From assembly GCA_030247885.1 (NCBI GenBank), contig JAPDRO010000017.1, positions 372,001 to 436,000 on the forward strand: a stretch of DNA of 64,000 nt, written 5' to 3'. The first letter of the stretch is position 1; every line of letters starts with the position of its first letter. Below are positions 1-11,182 of this stretch, piece after piece. The notes beneath the pieces are model-generated. The model worked only from the letters and a program-made list of their open reading frames with translations, had not been told where the DNA came from and ran no database searches. This stretch comes from Taxawa tesnikishii (nom. ined.). Its lineage: Eukaryota > Ascomycota > Dothideomycetes > Dothideales. A program made the translations under genes and the position numbers.

Positions 1-1
1 C

Positions 2-2068
2 CAGCATGTCTTCCTGCATGCCACGAACTATGAAGCCCTGGACAGTTCTGCAAGGGAAGGCTGTTGCTTATGCCAACTTGTGACAAGCGTATGGAATAAC
101 GAACGAGACAGCACGTGCGATTTGCAATGCCATAGGCCGCAGAAGCAAATTGTGATAATGTCTTCGACCGCATACAGCCGCCATGAAGCTTGCTGGTCGG
201 GATTTGCTGTGGGATATCTCGTTTCTCGGGTTATTGAACCAATCGACGGATGGCCACGATTTGAGATTTTCTTAGACAGAGCCTGGGTGCCTCCTCTCGA
301 TGAAATCTGGCCGGGTATGCAACGTGATTCCACAGGAAACCCAGACTGTTATCCTCGAGGGATGTCGAAAAATTTTCACCAATCAAATACAGCCATGCGT
401 TGGTTGCAACACTGTGAATCCAATCACAAAACATGCAAGAATCGAACGACTTCACGTCTACCTACTCGGGTCATCGATGTCGGTCCGGCAAATGGTTCAC
501 GTGAGCCATTCCTTAAGATCACCAGGGTGATCTTGGTCAGTATGCGGCGTTGAGTCATTGCTGGGGGCCCAAAGGCCCGTCTATCAAAACTACCACGGAC
601 ACATATGACCAGCGGTGCTCAGGGATGTCAATGAACGAGCTACCAGAGACTTTCAGAGATGCGATACAGATCACCCGTGCATTGGGAATTCGGTATCTCT
701 GGATAGATGCGCTCTGCATTGTCCAAGGCGACAAGGAGGATTGGACAAGAGAAGCCGCGGCTATGGCTGCCGTATACGGCAGCTCGCGCGTGACGATATC
801 AGCGCTTGACTCCGAAGACAGTATGAAGGGCTTGTTTCTAACGAAACAGAAGACCGTGTGGGGCGTTGGTCCGTTACCACACTGTACAGATGCAGCAGGC
901 TTCGACGCATACGTCCGTTCAGCGCAACGGACACTCGATTCGGTCGTTGAGCGGGCTCCGCTTAACCAGCGTGGCTGGGCATTACAAGAACGCATAGTTG
1001 CGCCGAGGGTCCTTCATTTCAGCAAACAACAAGTTTTCTGGGAATGCCGGACTCGCTACTACGCCGAAAGTGGAGACAGCGCGACAGTGAAGCCGCTTCT
1101 CAAGACCATGTACGGCTGGTTACCCGGTCTTCTGGGAGATCTTATCGACAGTGACCTTTACCTGTCGTGGTATGCGCTAGTAGAAGATTATACCATGCGT
1201 GAGCTGACCTACGACACGGACAAGCTGCCAGCTGTCCTTGCTTTGGCTGTTGAATTCGAGGCAAGACTCGATTGCGCCTATATTCATGGATTGTGGAATG
1301 CGGATCTGAACCGGGGCCTGCTCTGGCACACCAACGCTCCCCATAGAATCCGGTCACGCCGTCGCTCGGTTCCAGAGCCACTGAGGGCCCCCGCCACCAT
1401 ATAGCTCCGAGCTGGAGTTGGGCTTCCGTCGCCAACCCTGTAACTTGGGAATGGCTTACGAAACGCAACATGCAAGCAGTTCCCACACCATACGACTGCC
1501 AAGTGGAAACACAGAGACTGAGGCACAGCCACCCTGGCCTTGGAGAGATGCTCCGCTCACTACCTTGCCGCGGCTTTCTCGTAAGAGTCAAGTATCTCTC
1601 GGGCATAGCCTCGGAGGACGGCGCTTGGAGCAGTAGCATAGAGGGATTCCCTCCGTCTACGTATGCTGGAATGATTATATTCCGGAAGGGCACCACTGCT
1701 GGGCTTTACGAATGAGCACATGGTACGGGGCGGAAGACACTGACTTCTCACGGGCCTCCATCCATACACACCGGACGATTACCTACTACCTACTTCTAGA
1801 TATTGTTGCAGGGCGGGAACGCACTTATCGCCGCATTGGGTTTGCAAAGTCGTTGGATGGCACAGCCCACAAGCTCTGTGACATCTGCGGTGTCCGAGTC
1901 ATCTCGGTGTACTGGCATTGCGATATCTGTTCCGACGGAGACTTTGATGTTTGCAACGCTTGCAGAGAGAAAGGTGCATCGTGCCTGCATGACTCCCACC
2001 AGCTGCGTCGCGGAAGCGACCTAAACGATTCGCTTGCCTTCGAGGAACAAGAACTTGTTCTGGTCTGA
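2..2068 (+). CDS. HET-domain protein with C-terminal ZZ zinc finger (5' partial, three 1-base frameshifts)
   Basis: Heterokaryon-incompatibility (HET) protein, a family controlling cell death after fusion of unlike hyphae. The frame is open from base 2 with no start, so the N-terminus lies outside the window. Visible blocks are LPTRVIDVG (about 460), ALSHCWG (about 550), the RYLWIDALCI box (about 690-720), RGWALQER (about 975) and APSWSWASV (about 1404), all in the order expected of HET. A ZZ-type zinc finger with paired CxxC motifs (CDIC, CDIC, CNAC) follows at 1876-2010. The reading frame changes three times, at G517, AA1347-1348 and AA1670-1671. Each change is repaired by one extra base in that run, and family motifs continue on both sides. 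I read this as one intact gene with consensus errors, although true decay is possible because HET genes are dispensable. Confidence 0.85.
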
Positions 2069-2464
2069 GCATGGGGGCTGGCTTCGATTTTCTGCTTGGG
2101 AGGACACCGCGTGGACAAAGATGTTCCGCCTGATACAATGTACGCAAACGCGGCTCTCAAACATAGTTCTTGAATTTGGTAACACCTTTCGAACCACAAA
2201 CTCCGAGCAGTGACGATCAGTCTCATGGAGACTCCTCGGAAGATGAATGGAGTACTTTCGGAACTCAGGCGCCACTCCGGGAGTGTGCAGCAGGGCCAAC
2301 ACTAATGTTGCGCGCTCCGGCTACGAAACAAGGACGACAAAGAGCGCTTCGTTTAGATCTGTGTTCACTCTAATCTATCCGCTCGTTGCGCGACGTCTAT
2401 CGGAATTGTGTGGTTTTGCCTGAAAACAGTCGATGATTGTTGCGTTACTACGAGCATGCTCGAC
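2069..2464. other. Convergent intergenic spacer
   Basis: Lies between the 3' ends of the HET-ZZ gene and the poly(A) polymerase gene. No gene, repeat or RNA is recognisable. Confidence 0.5.
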
Positions 2465-4611
2465 CTACGTATCCGCTTCAGTCCCTGCTCTAAAAATGGA
2501 ACGGTTCCTGGAAAGGGAATTACGGATGGTCGTCATTCCTGCGCGAACGTTCTTCTCTTCGAGCACCTGAGACGGGAGCCGTTGATTGTGCTCTCCACCT
2601 GCCATACACTCCTCGCCATACAGTTCCATGTCAGCCCTCCTCGGATCATAAATACGATCGCACGTGCCCACAGCGTTAGTCAGAATCGACGAGTTGTTGG
2701 GTGGCGGGCCCGCAGCGAGTTGGTCTTTAAGCTGGTTGTGTACCTCCCGCATGGTGGCTTGCACGTATTTGATCGCGAAGCTCTGTCTTCCGAGATCATT
2801 GTGCGGATCGGCGGGATCCTGCAAGCACAGCAGGTATTCAAAGTCTTTGTGTCTCCACATGATGCTGTCTTGAGCTGCAATGGCCTGAATCACTGGGTCA
2901 GTAGAGCTCCAAGCGGGCTGTCAGGATTTCGGTTCTCTTACTGGGTCGCGGAGTGCTGCTGTATGCCATCCCACAGGCAGTTGTGCGCCGTACCTCCTTT
3001 TGGAAAGTTCATGGGCGGCTCCACGGAGATGCCGCTATTTATTGTATCGAAGTTGCCGATAAAATCGAGGACATCGAGCAGTTGTTGCCCAATACTTTTG
3101 TTCTGTTGACCGGATTTTGCGAGGCTGGCTATAATCATCATGAAAATGCTGTACGAGCCAAAACCGCCATTGTAGACATCTGTAAGGTCGCGCATATCGA
3201 ACATTGTCTTGACGACGCTATACAGTGCCTTCAGGTTGGGGTACTGGGCGAGATACGTCCGAACAACTTCTTGACTATGCTTCGTAGATGGACCTGCGAC
3301 GATTTGAACATCCATGCCGGTGCGTGCGTGTGTAACCGCCAGAAGCGGGGCACGAGCGCTGGAGTAGAAGCGAATGTTGGTGAAATCGGACCGTTCTTTG
3401 AAAGATTCAACAAGCGCCTCGATAGGCAGAGCCTCGTTAGAGGTCAGGGTTGAGTCGCCAGAGTTGGGAGCCAGAGTTGGGTCTCCCTCGTTGTGAACTA
3501 AAGCCGGGTCTTCATCGCTGAAACTCAAGTCCGACTCGCCTTCTTTGAAGTCGTCTCGATGAACACGGATATCGACGTCCGACATGGGCAATGCTAGGCC
3601 AGTGACGTGAGAGCCATACACATCTGTCGAGATGTCTGGTAGCGTCTCATGAATGACTTGCATGGCTTCTTCAATAACCTCATTCCTGGCAGCGATCTCA
3701 GATGGGTGAAGTCCCATCCATTGCGCAAAAGCCACGATTTCTCGATCTAATCTATGTACCGGTTAGCTGATAGCATCATGGTAGAAACTGCGGTTCTTCT
3801 ACCTTTCGAGCCCTTGCAGTTCTTGTACACCTCCGTCGCGTATCCATTCTGGCCCGGCATCTTGCCGTCTGATTCCTAGCTTCGGGTGGACAGACGTTCC
3901 ATGGTATTGCAATATATCCTTCCGCGGCAGATTCTTTCTTTTTTCTACTCTCCTTTACGATCACACTGCACCGACGTATTATTTTCAGTACTGCAGTATG
4001 GCTCAGGTCGTTCTTGTCAATCTCTCCAAGGAATGGTTTTTCAAGCCGTTGTACCAGGTTCATCCTGAGTCGGTGAAGTTTGAGGTGCTCCTCCTCAGCA
4101 TCAGAGAGGCTTCCAAGCGTTGACTGGATCTCGGCCCTCTGATTCTTCCATGGAAAGGGCTTGTGGCTCGTCTCATCTTTGCCAACCCGGGTCTCATGGG
4201 CTTCTTTTTCCCACCTTTCCCGCTTCTTTGTGTCTATGCCACCTGATTTGGGCCGAAAAAACCATCATTGTTGGCGCTCGCGTTGATCCGTCGAATCAGA
4301 AATGCAGCATTGGCATCGCGATGAGCGTCTAGTGTGGCTGAAAGGTCATTGGTAACAACGGCATCCTTGAACCGCTCATCTACCTTATTCTTCTCCTGAT
4401 TGATCATCCATTTTTCCCTGGTTTTGTGCCTGGAGACATTCCGGAGACTATCCGAGGGATCCCGCAACAGAATCTTCCTGACTATGATCTTATCCTTCGT
4501 CTCAGAGTAAAGACGTCGCGGTGGCAGGGGCCGGGGAGCTGTGGGCGTAAGAGATGGCTGACGAGCGCTACCGCGCAGCACGTATCGTCTCGATAGGATG
4601 GTGCATGGCAT
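2465..4611 (-). CDS. Mitochondrial-type poly(A) RNA polymerase, TRF4/Cid1-like nucleotidyltransferase (frameshifted, one in-frame TGA)
   Basis: Non-canonical poly(A) polymerase that would add nucleotides to RNA 3' ends. Two exons, 4611-3803 and 3751-2465, flank a 51-nt intron with a GCTAAC branch site. The N-terminus is Arg/Ser-rich and looks like a mitochondrial presequence (RRYVLRGSARQ, then RRLYSE). The catalytic core shows the GS motif (YGSHVTG), the metal-binding pair SDVDIRV and a third Asp in GMDVQIV. The PAP-associated block LCLQDPADPHNDLGR lies near the C-terminus. Frame breaks at TTTGGG 4247-4252 (one base missing), T-run 3939-3944 (one extra) and GG 2950-2951 (one missing) are repaired by single-base edits. 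A TGA at 2921-2923 stands where Trp would fit. The repaired length is about 698 residues. Mitochondrial location is inference from the presequence. Confidence 0.75.
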
Positions 4612-5157
4612 GAATCGAGACACTGTTGCAAGAGACCTGTTGCTTAGCGCTATGCGATGCTATGCTGTGCCGTATCTGCTGTATGCACTCACCAACACAA
4701 AGTTATGTTGACTGGCGGCTAAGGTAGGGTTGGAATGCAGAACCTCAAGATCTTGTCTTATCAATGCCAAGAAGTGCCATATCAGGCTGGAGAAAGCGTT
4801 CGCGGAGATCGTGGATGACAGATCCACTCGTTGACTGAACCAGGGTCTCATGAACGTCATTGCAAATGCCGTTGTCGGTTACATAGGACTACCGGTGGAT
4901 AAACATGTAGTGCTCATGGCCACGTCGTGACTCCATTTCCCTTTCTCCTGCGAAACTCGCGACTGAAACATCCCGGTCAGCCAAGTGCAGCTGAGGAGCT
5001 CTCGTGTAGCTACTTCACTTCTTTAGTCACGCTGACTGAGCAACTCTTGTGATTGGGGTCCGACTGTACATTAACCCTTGACCGTACTGCCAACTACATT
5101 CCGTCTACACGAGCCTGTTGCCATCGAGTCCCGAATCACAGCATACAACACAGTAGA
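4612..5157. promoter_or_regulatory. Divergent intergenic promoter region
   Basis: 546 bp between the start codons of the poly(A) polymerase (-) and the GH15 gene (+); it must hold both promoters. An in-frame ATG at 5053 could extend the GH15 protein by 35 residues, but that extension looks unlike the family. No other element is recognised. Confidence 0.5.
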
Positions 5158-7384
5158 ATGGAGCACACTGCTGAGGGGTCAATAGTTGACCCTACCGGTC
5201 TTCGAGGCCAGAATGGGTACATGGTGAGCTTCTTGCTTCTACTCGAAGGCCTAGTGTGCGAATTGGGGGGATCAGCTGACGTTTTGTAGCCAATTGAGCA
5301 TTATGGTCTCATTGGCAACATGAGAACATCGGCCCTGGTAGCTATCGATGGAGGTCTAGATTTCATGTGCTGGCCGGAATTTGACTCGCCATCCGTCTTC
5401 TGTAGGATGCTCGACAAGGATAAGGGCGGTCATTTTACCATCAGCCCGCCGCGCCAGCTCCACCTCACAACGAAACAGCAATATCTCCCGAGTAGCAACA
5501 TACTCCAGACAAGATACTTGCACGAGGATGGCGTTCTCAACATTCTGGATTTCTTTCCCAGGCCGGCCAAGCCACCGGCCAGCCGAGTAGCCCAGCAGCC
5601 TCTGGGTTCCCACTCTTTGGATCATTCCCTTGTCGATAGCATTCTCAAGAAGTGGTTGGTCCGCCGAGTGGAGTGTATCAGGGGAGAAATTGACGTTGAG
5701 ATTGATGTGTTCCCTGCATTCAACTACGCTCGCGACAGCCATACGACGGAGATCATCACCAAGAAGGATTGCCAAAACGGCGAAGCACCTCAAACGGTAA
5801 CTTTCAGATCAAAGGACCTTTCCCTGCAACTGAACACCACAATTGACTGTGGAGATGACGACGACGAGCACCCATGCCCAAGACTGCATTTCGAAAAACA
5901 CGACGAGGCATCTGGCCTCGGCCAAAGCGTGCACGCAAAAGTCCACCTCGTGGAAGGCCAATCTATCTCTTTTGTGCTGCGGGATCTCGAGGACCAGCAC
6001 GCTGGCGAACATCTCACGACCGCTGTAATCGATGAGGCCCAGAAGGAGACCGCCAGCTTCTGGTATAATTGGATTTCGAAGTCAAAGTACAAAGGTCGCT
6101 GGCGAGAAATTGTTAACCGCAGTCTGATGATACTCAAGCTCCTTACATATGAGCCCACAGGAGCTATCGTTGCAGCTCCGACCTTTTCTCTGCCGGAAGA
6201 CATCGGAGGCGGCCGGAACTGGGATTACCGGTTCTCTTGGGTGCGGGATAGTTCATTCACAATCTATATCCTCCTAAGGATGGGTTACACAGAGGAGGCT
6301 GAAGCGTATATGGGCTTCATCAGTGACCGCATCCGTTACTCCCGCACGAAGGAAGGTGCTCTTCCAATCATGTTCTCCATCCGGGGTTCTACAGATCTGC
6401 CCGAGATCGAGCTCGAACATTTGGACGGCTACAGCGGCAGCAAACCCGTCCGGATAGGCAACGGTGCGGCTTTCCACAAGCAACTCGACATCTACGGCGA
6501 GCTGATGGATGCCGTTTACCTTTACAACAAGTATGGAAAACCTGTGAGCTACGACCAGTGGATATCGGTACGCGACTTGACAGACTACGTCTGTGGAATC
6601 TGGAAAGAAACGGATATGTCCATCTGGGAAGTCCGTGGACAGACTCAGAACTTCGTCTACAGCAAGATCTTGTTGTGGGTTGCTCTCGATCGGGCGCTGC
6701 GTCTTGCCGAAAAGCGCTGTTTCCCTTGTCCCCGCCGGCTGCAGTGGCTTGCGGTGCGGGATGAGATCTGCGAAGACGTTATGGACAAGGGCTACAACAA
6801 AGAAATGAACACATTTGTTCAGAGTTACGAGAACAACGAGATCTTGGACAGTGCTGTCTTGATCGCGCCGTTGGTCTTTTCATCGCACCAAATGACCCTC
6901 GCTTCACGAGCACCCTTGAGGCAATCTTGAGGCCACCGGAGAAGGGAGGACTAACAAGCACAGGGCTGGTGTACAGATACAACTGGCTAAAGAGTGACGA
7001 CGGTAAGTCATGACTGATTCTCATATTCTCACACCAGTCTGCCTTTCTAACAGGGCTATTGAGCGTGTTATCTGTGAAAAACGTACTGTATGCTAATGTT
7101 ATCAACTAGGCGTCGGAGGCCGCGAAGGCGCTTTCAGCATGTGCACTTTCTGGCTAGTCGAAGCGCTGACGCGTGCCGGTGCCTATGACAAGAGGTATCT
7201 CGTCAAGGCGATCAACATCTTCGAAAACATGCTCTCGTTCTCCAACCACCTTAACATGTTCTCTGAAGAGATTGCGCGTTCTGGTGAGCAGCTTGGCAAC
7301 ACGCCCCAGGCCTTCAGTCACCTGGCGTTGATCAGTGCGGCATTCAATCTGGACAGGGTTAGTGGGGGTAGCGGAGGTATGTAG
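5158..7384 (+). CDS. Glycoside hydrolase family 15, bacterial type (glucoamylase/trehalase-like), one frameshift
   Basis: Predicted alpha-glucoside hydrolase of family GH15. Three exons, 5158-5223, 5290-7002 and 7110-7384, are separated by introns of 66 and 107 nt. The start gives MEHTAEG, running into [13 protein letters not shown] and [14 protein letters not shown], the usual N-terminal lid of the bacterial-type branch. The core contains [26 protein letters not shown] with catalytic-region acids, and the terminal block [17 protein letters not shown]. There is no signal peptide, so the enzyme is probably cytosolic, unlike secreted starch-degrading glucoamylases. The frame breaks at the T-run 6877-6880; one additional T joins the halves into a protein of about 684 residues. 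The substrate (trehalose, maltosides or other) cannot be told from sequence. Confidence 0.85.
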
Positions 7385-8398
7385 GGACCAGAGTTGGATG
7401 TCGGCGAAATCACGACAGAGATGCTCCAGTACGGAAGTCGGAAAACGATACGTATACAGGGTGGATTGCTTCGCCGTGTGTGGAAGCCTTTTACATTGGA
7501 TGACGAACAAGCTGGACTAAATGTACTCCCATTTCCCTCCGATAATAGGAAGCGAACGTCTCATGTGAGGTTCAGATGAAGTTTGAGTGAAAAGGTTCAA
7601 ACAACGCTCCAGTAAGGCATCGGTGAAGCTTGTTCACGATTGTGCAACCCGTCATCTTGTATCGAGGCATGGTTGCGCACGCAATAAGGCAATCGGCCAC
7701 GCAATGACCATTATTAGGGACGGGTGTTGCGTTGCGTTACATCGTGGATCTGCAGCAGTAAACGCTTCCCCGGACCGCTCTAGCCAATCATCTTGCGTTG
7801 TTCACAAACCAGAAACCGAGCGGCAGAAGTCGTTGTATCCGCCTTTTCTTCTCCGCAGGGCGGTTTCTCTTCCTAATACGGCTGTTTTGACTCAGCCTGG
7901 TTCGTAAGACAGTGCGCACACCAATCACTGTGTTCATCCAGACACACTCCCCTCTCTTCTCATGATAAGTCGTCTCTTTCTTATACAGTAACCAACCGTT
8001 CTGACGGCAGGGCGTTATCTATACTCCACGCCGGCGTCTCGGGACAGTTTGCGGCTCGATCCGGCCTGTACTCAAGGCGCCTCTATCTGCAGCTAACCAT
8101 GCAACCCGACAAGTCGCGTGTGATCTGCATTTAGGTGACTAGATTTCCCATCCCGAACTTCCTTTCCCTCCTCTCGCTCCTCTTCCTTCTCTTGTCTTAT
8201 TTGAGTCTTAATCCCCTCCCTATATACCCGGATACATCTCTCCCTCAACTCCTGAGCTTGACAACAGCTCGCCGCGAGGTATACACGCATTGAACAGTCA
8301 ACAATAGCTTATTGTCTACGCCGACCGGCCCCCAGGCCATTTGACACTGCCTCTTGCGCACATGTCATGCTGAGGTCACACACGTTGGGTTGCCATCA
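7385..8398. other. Intergenic region
   Basis: About 1 kb between the GH15 gene and the next gene on the same strand. It is pyrimidine-rich near 8150-8240, as is common for fungal promoters. Short open frames exist but none has recognisable protein character. Confidence 0.5.
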
Positions 8399-11182
8399 AT
8401 GGCGACCTTCCGCCTCGGTAGCATCGGCCAATCGAGCTTAGGAAATCCACAATTACTACCCAACGGACCATGCGGCTACAAGGATCTCAACATTGGGCCG
8501 CGCGCCCCTGTTTGTGGTTGTCGGAGATTCTGGCTCGACAAGAGCAGAGGTGGTGAAGTGAATGATGGTGATGAAAGAGCTTGGTGCTTTTGTGGGCATC
8601 ACGCCTGCTTCCACGATTGTGTAGCAGGGAAGAAAGTAGAAACGACCCCAACAACAAGCTTGAAGACGGATGGAGCAATACCAGAGACGGATTCTTTGGG
8701 GCTCTTAACTGGATATGATGCAATTCCGGATCGCAATGCGCAGCCAAGCAACATCTACAACGCTGTGCTTCCTCGCCCCGCTATGGACACTTCACAACCG
8801 ACGCAAGCGAGCGCTGTACATTGCCAGCCTACCGGACTTGGTCTGCGCATGAACAATGGCCCAAAACCGAGTGTCTGGGACGCACTCAACGCGTTTGCGC
8901 GCCACCAAGATGACGACTCGATAACCACATCCAGATTACCTTCCACTGCTGCACCAAGCATTGCGGGAAGCCAGAGGCTCAACCCGAGTCGCATGTTTAA
9001 AGGCCACACATCCCAACATCCGGCCCGCATAGGGCTTCCATTGATCGTTCCGGGTGGAAAGGGTAGTGAACACCCAACAGAAGACCTGATTGCTAGTGCA
9101 ACCGAGGTTGCTACGCCTAGCATAACTGGCACTCCTGACATACGCATCCAAGAAGTTGTACCTCCTAGCCAACCTAGGAACCCTGCTCTTCAGGCGAACG
9201 ACCAGTGCGTGGGACAAGAGCAAGTTGCGACATCAGTGAATACCAGGAATGCGTCGCAAACAGCACCGAAGGATGACACACCAATGCCTGTCGAGCTCCA
9301 AAATCTCGTGAGAAGTTGTGTTCAACGCCTGGATATCCTAGAAAGCTATTCATTCTCTAACGTCCCAGTGCAGGAGATAGAGGATAAGTTCGAACTGTTT
9401 GAGGGCAGACTTCTCGATCTGGAAGGCTGGAGAGCGGACCATGAGGCACACTCTGGTTCGTTCGAGAACGGATCACGAAGCACCAGAAAGAATCGAAGAC
9501 TCCTACCTGCCGAAATGGATTCTTTCTCGTCCAATACGTCCTCTTCCAGCAAGACCTCGGCACATATCTCGGCCGTGACTCTGGCTGCAACGGCTGAGAT
9601 GGAAGCAAAGCACATTGAGAGAGCCAACGAGTTGGAGGAGAGAATCCAGGCGTTGGAGGAAAGAACACCTTCATATGGCCGTCCGTGGCACGTTGAAGTC
9701 GTACTTCTCCCATGGGGCCGGAATCTGGGCGGCATTTGGTCCGCTTACGAAAATCCAGCAGCAGACAGCTCCAGAGCGCCAACGCAGACATCCGAAGAAT
9801 GGAACGGAGTAGGTTCACCTGCGAAAACGAGTTTCGTGGATGCCTCCGCTCAGAACAGTGGCTGGACAACGGACTCCATCAGGGCGTGGGCGGATGCTGC
9901 AGAAGACTGGCTCAGTCCCAAAGCGTGTGGACCCAACGGCGTCGTCTACAAGCGTCTGCAAAGTCGAGGTCTGGTGCGTAAGGTTACGTTGAACGGCACG
10001 GACGCCCACGGAGTCATCGCTGCCATCATGCGTGTCTTCTCAGAGTTCTTCAATGAAGTGTCGCCTGCAGAGATCGACCTTTATGCGAAAGACAAATTTC
10101 AAGCGCTCGGAGAATGCGTTATCCCTCTGCGCAAGGTTCGCAAGTCCTCCAGATTACGGTTTCTCAATCCTGCCGAAATGGTCACCTCTGCTACCTGGGA
10201 TGCTCTCTTCTTGGATGCTAGCGTCTTTATGAAGGCCAAAGGAGGACAGCAAAGACTGTACGTCACGACACCAGCAGCTTACGTTCAGGCTGGCATCGAA
10301 GGTTGGACATGGCAGAAGCTCCGGGAGCTACCGCGTGTTCGCTCAAACAACCATTCAGATGGCGAAGTGACAGTTGGTGAAGCCGACGCGCTGGAGCCGT
10401 ATTGGGCACACCACCCTACTCTCGACCCTCCGAGTGTCCAGACCTCCTTTGGTTCAAACTTCAGCCATCAATCCCAGTGGAGCACTCGCAGCCAGACATC
10501 ACAGCATGCTCAGTCCCAAGACGGAGAGCAACTAGCACACGAGCTTTCTTCTGTGGCACCTGTTGTAACACCCGCCTCCGAACTCCGGCTTACAGTCGAC
10601 ACCCGCCGTCAAACGGTCTCCCTTCCGGCTTCCTCAGCCGAGCTTCCTTCTTTTCCAAACCTCAAACGCCGTGTCGCCTCCTTCGAACAAACCAGCACCT
10701 CCTCGACCCACCATCAGCAACACCACAAACGCCCTCGTATGTCCAAGTCTCCCGAAGCGGAACGCGGGCACGGCGTAAACTTCACTCCTCGCTGGTCACG
10801 AGAACCGCCATCTCCTTTTACATCCGAAGTATATGGCGAAACGAGGAGTCAAGCCCAAGCTGCTGCTGCTGCTGCTGCGAAGAAGAGAGGTGGTACCCCA
10901 TTTGCTTACGCGACTCCACACAGCAACACAGTCATCACGATGCCTTTCATCAGCAGCGGCGGGGACACCGAGGCAGATTCGAGTGTCGCAAGGAGCGAGA
11001 ACGGAGAGGAGGAGTGGGAAGGTGTAGTTGATGAAGATATGCAGGTTGACGCGAGCGAGACGGAAGACAAGACTGGAGCAAGTGGTGATATTGCAGACTC
11101 GGATGGCGATGATGGCGATGACTACAATGAAGATCTGGAGGATGAGGGTTTGACTATCTACGAGGAACGACTTTTGGATTGA
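8399..11182 (+). CDS. Fungal protein of unknown function with N-terminal Cys/His cluster and acidic C-terminus
   Basis: A 927-residue single-exon protein that I cannot assign to a named family. The first ATG in frame is at 8399; the open frame extends upstream only through a non-ATG codon. The N-terminal 80 residues contain a dense Cys/His set (VCGCRRFW, then WCFCGHHACFHDC) that could bind one or two zinc ions. A low-complexity Ser/Thr/Pro linker follows. Around residues 320-440 there is a heptad-like stretch (NLVRSCVQRLDILE; ERANELEERIQALEERT), suggesting a coiled coil. A folded, Trp-rich region follows at about 445-660 (WHVEVVLLPWGRNLGGIWSAY; WTTDSIRAWADAAEDWL). The C-terminal third is disordered with basic patches (KRPRMSK), an Ala run encoded by GCT repeats and a strongly acidic tail. 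A nuclear scaffold or regulator is possible, but this is inference only. Confidence 0.8.
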   Translation: MATFRLGSIGQSSLGNPQLLPNGPCGYKDLNIGPRAPVCGCRRFWLDKSRGGEVNDGDERAWCFCGHHACFHDCVAGKKVETTPTTSLKTDGAIPETDSLGLLTGYDAIPDRNAQPSNIYNAVLPRPAMDTSQPTQASAVHCQPTGLGLRMNNGPKPSVWDALNAFARHQDDDSITTSRLPSTAAPSIAGSQRLNPSRMFKGHTSQHPARIGLPLIVPGGKGSEHPTEDLIASATEVATPSITGTPDIRIQEVVPPSQPRNPALQANDQCVGQEQVATSVNTRNASQTAPKDDTPMPVELQNLVRSCVQRLDILESYSFSNVPVQEIEDKFELFEGRLLDLEGWRADHEAHSGSFENGSRSTRKNRRLLPAEMDSFSSNTSSSSKTSAHISAVTLAATAEMEAKHIERANELEERIQALEERTPSYGRPWHVEVVLLPWGRNLGGIWSAYENPAADSSRAPTQTSEEWNGVGSPAKTSFVDASAQNSGWTTDSIRAWADAAEDWLSPKACGPNGVVYKRLQSRGLVRKVTLNGTDAHGVIAAIMRVFSEFFNEVSPAEIDLYAKDKFQALGECVIPLRKVRKSSRLRFLNPAEMVTSATWDALFLDASVFMKAKGGQQRLYVTTPAAYVQAGIEGWTWQKLRELPRVRSNNHSDGEVTVGEADALEPYWAHHPTLDPPSVQTSFGSNFSHQSQWSTRSQTSQHAQSQDGEQLAHELSSVAPVVTPASELRLTVDTRRQTVSLPASSAELPSFPNLKRRVASFEQTSTSSTHHQQHHKRPRMSKSPEAERGHGVNFTPRWSREPPSPFTSEVYGETRSQAQAAAAAAAKKRGGTPFAYATPHSNTVITMPFISSGGDTEADSSVARSENGEEEWEGVVDEDMQVDASETEDKTGASGDIADSDGDDGDDYNEDLEDEGLTIYEERLLD

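Noticed and set aside
2926-2949. A 24-nt micro-intron (GTAAGAG...CTGACAG) in the poly(A) polymerase gene
   Set aside because: Too short for a fungal spliceosome, and removing it does not restore the frame. A missing base plus a Trp/TGA site explains the region better.
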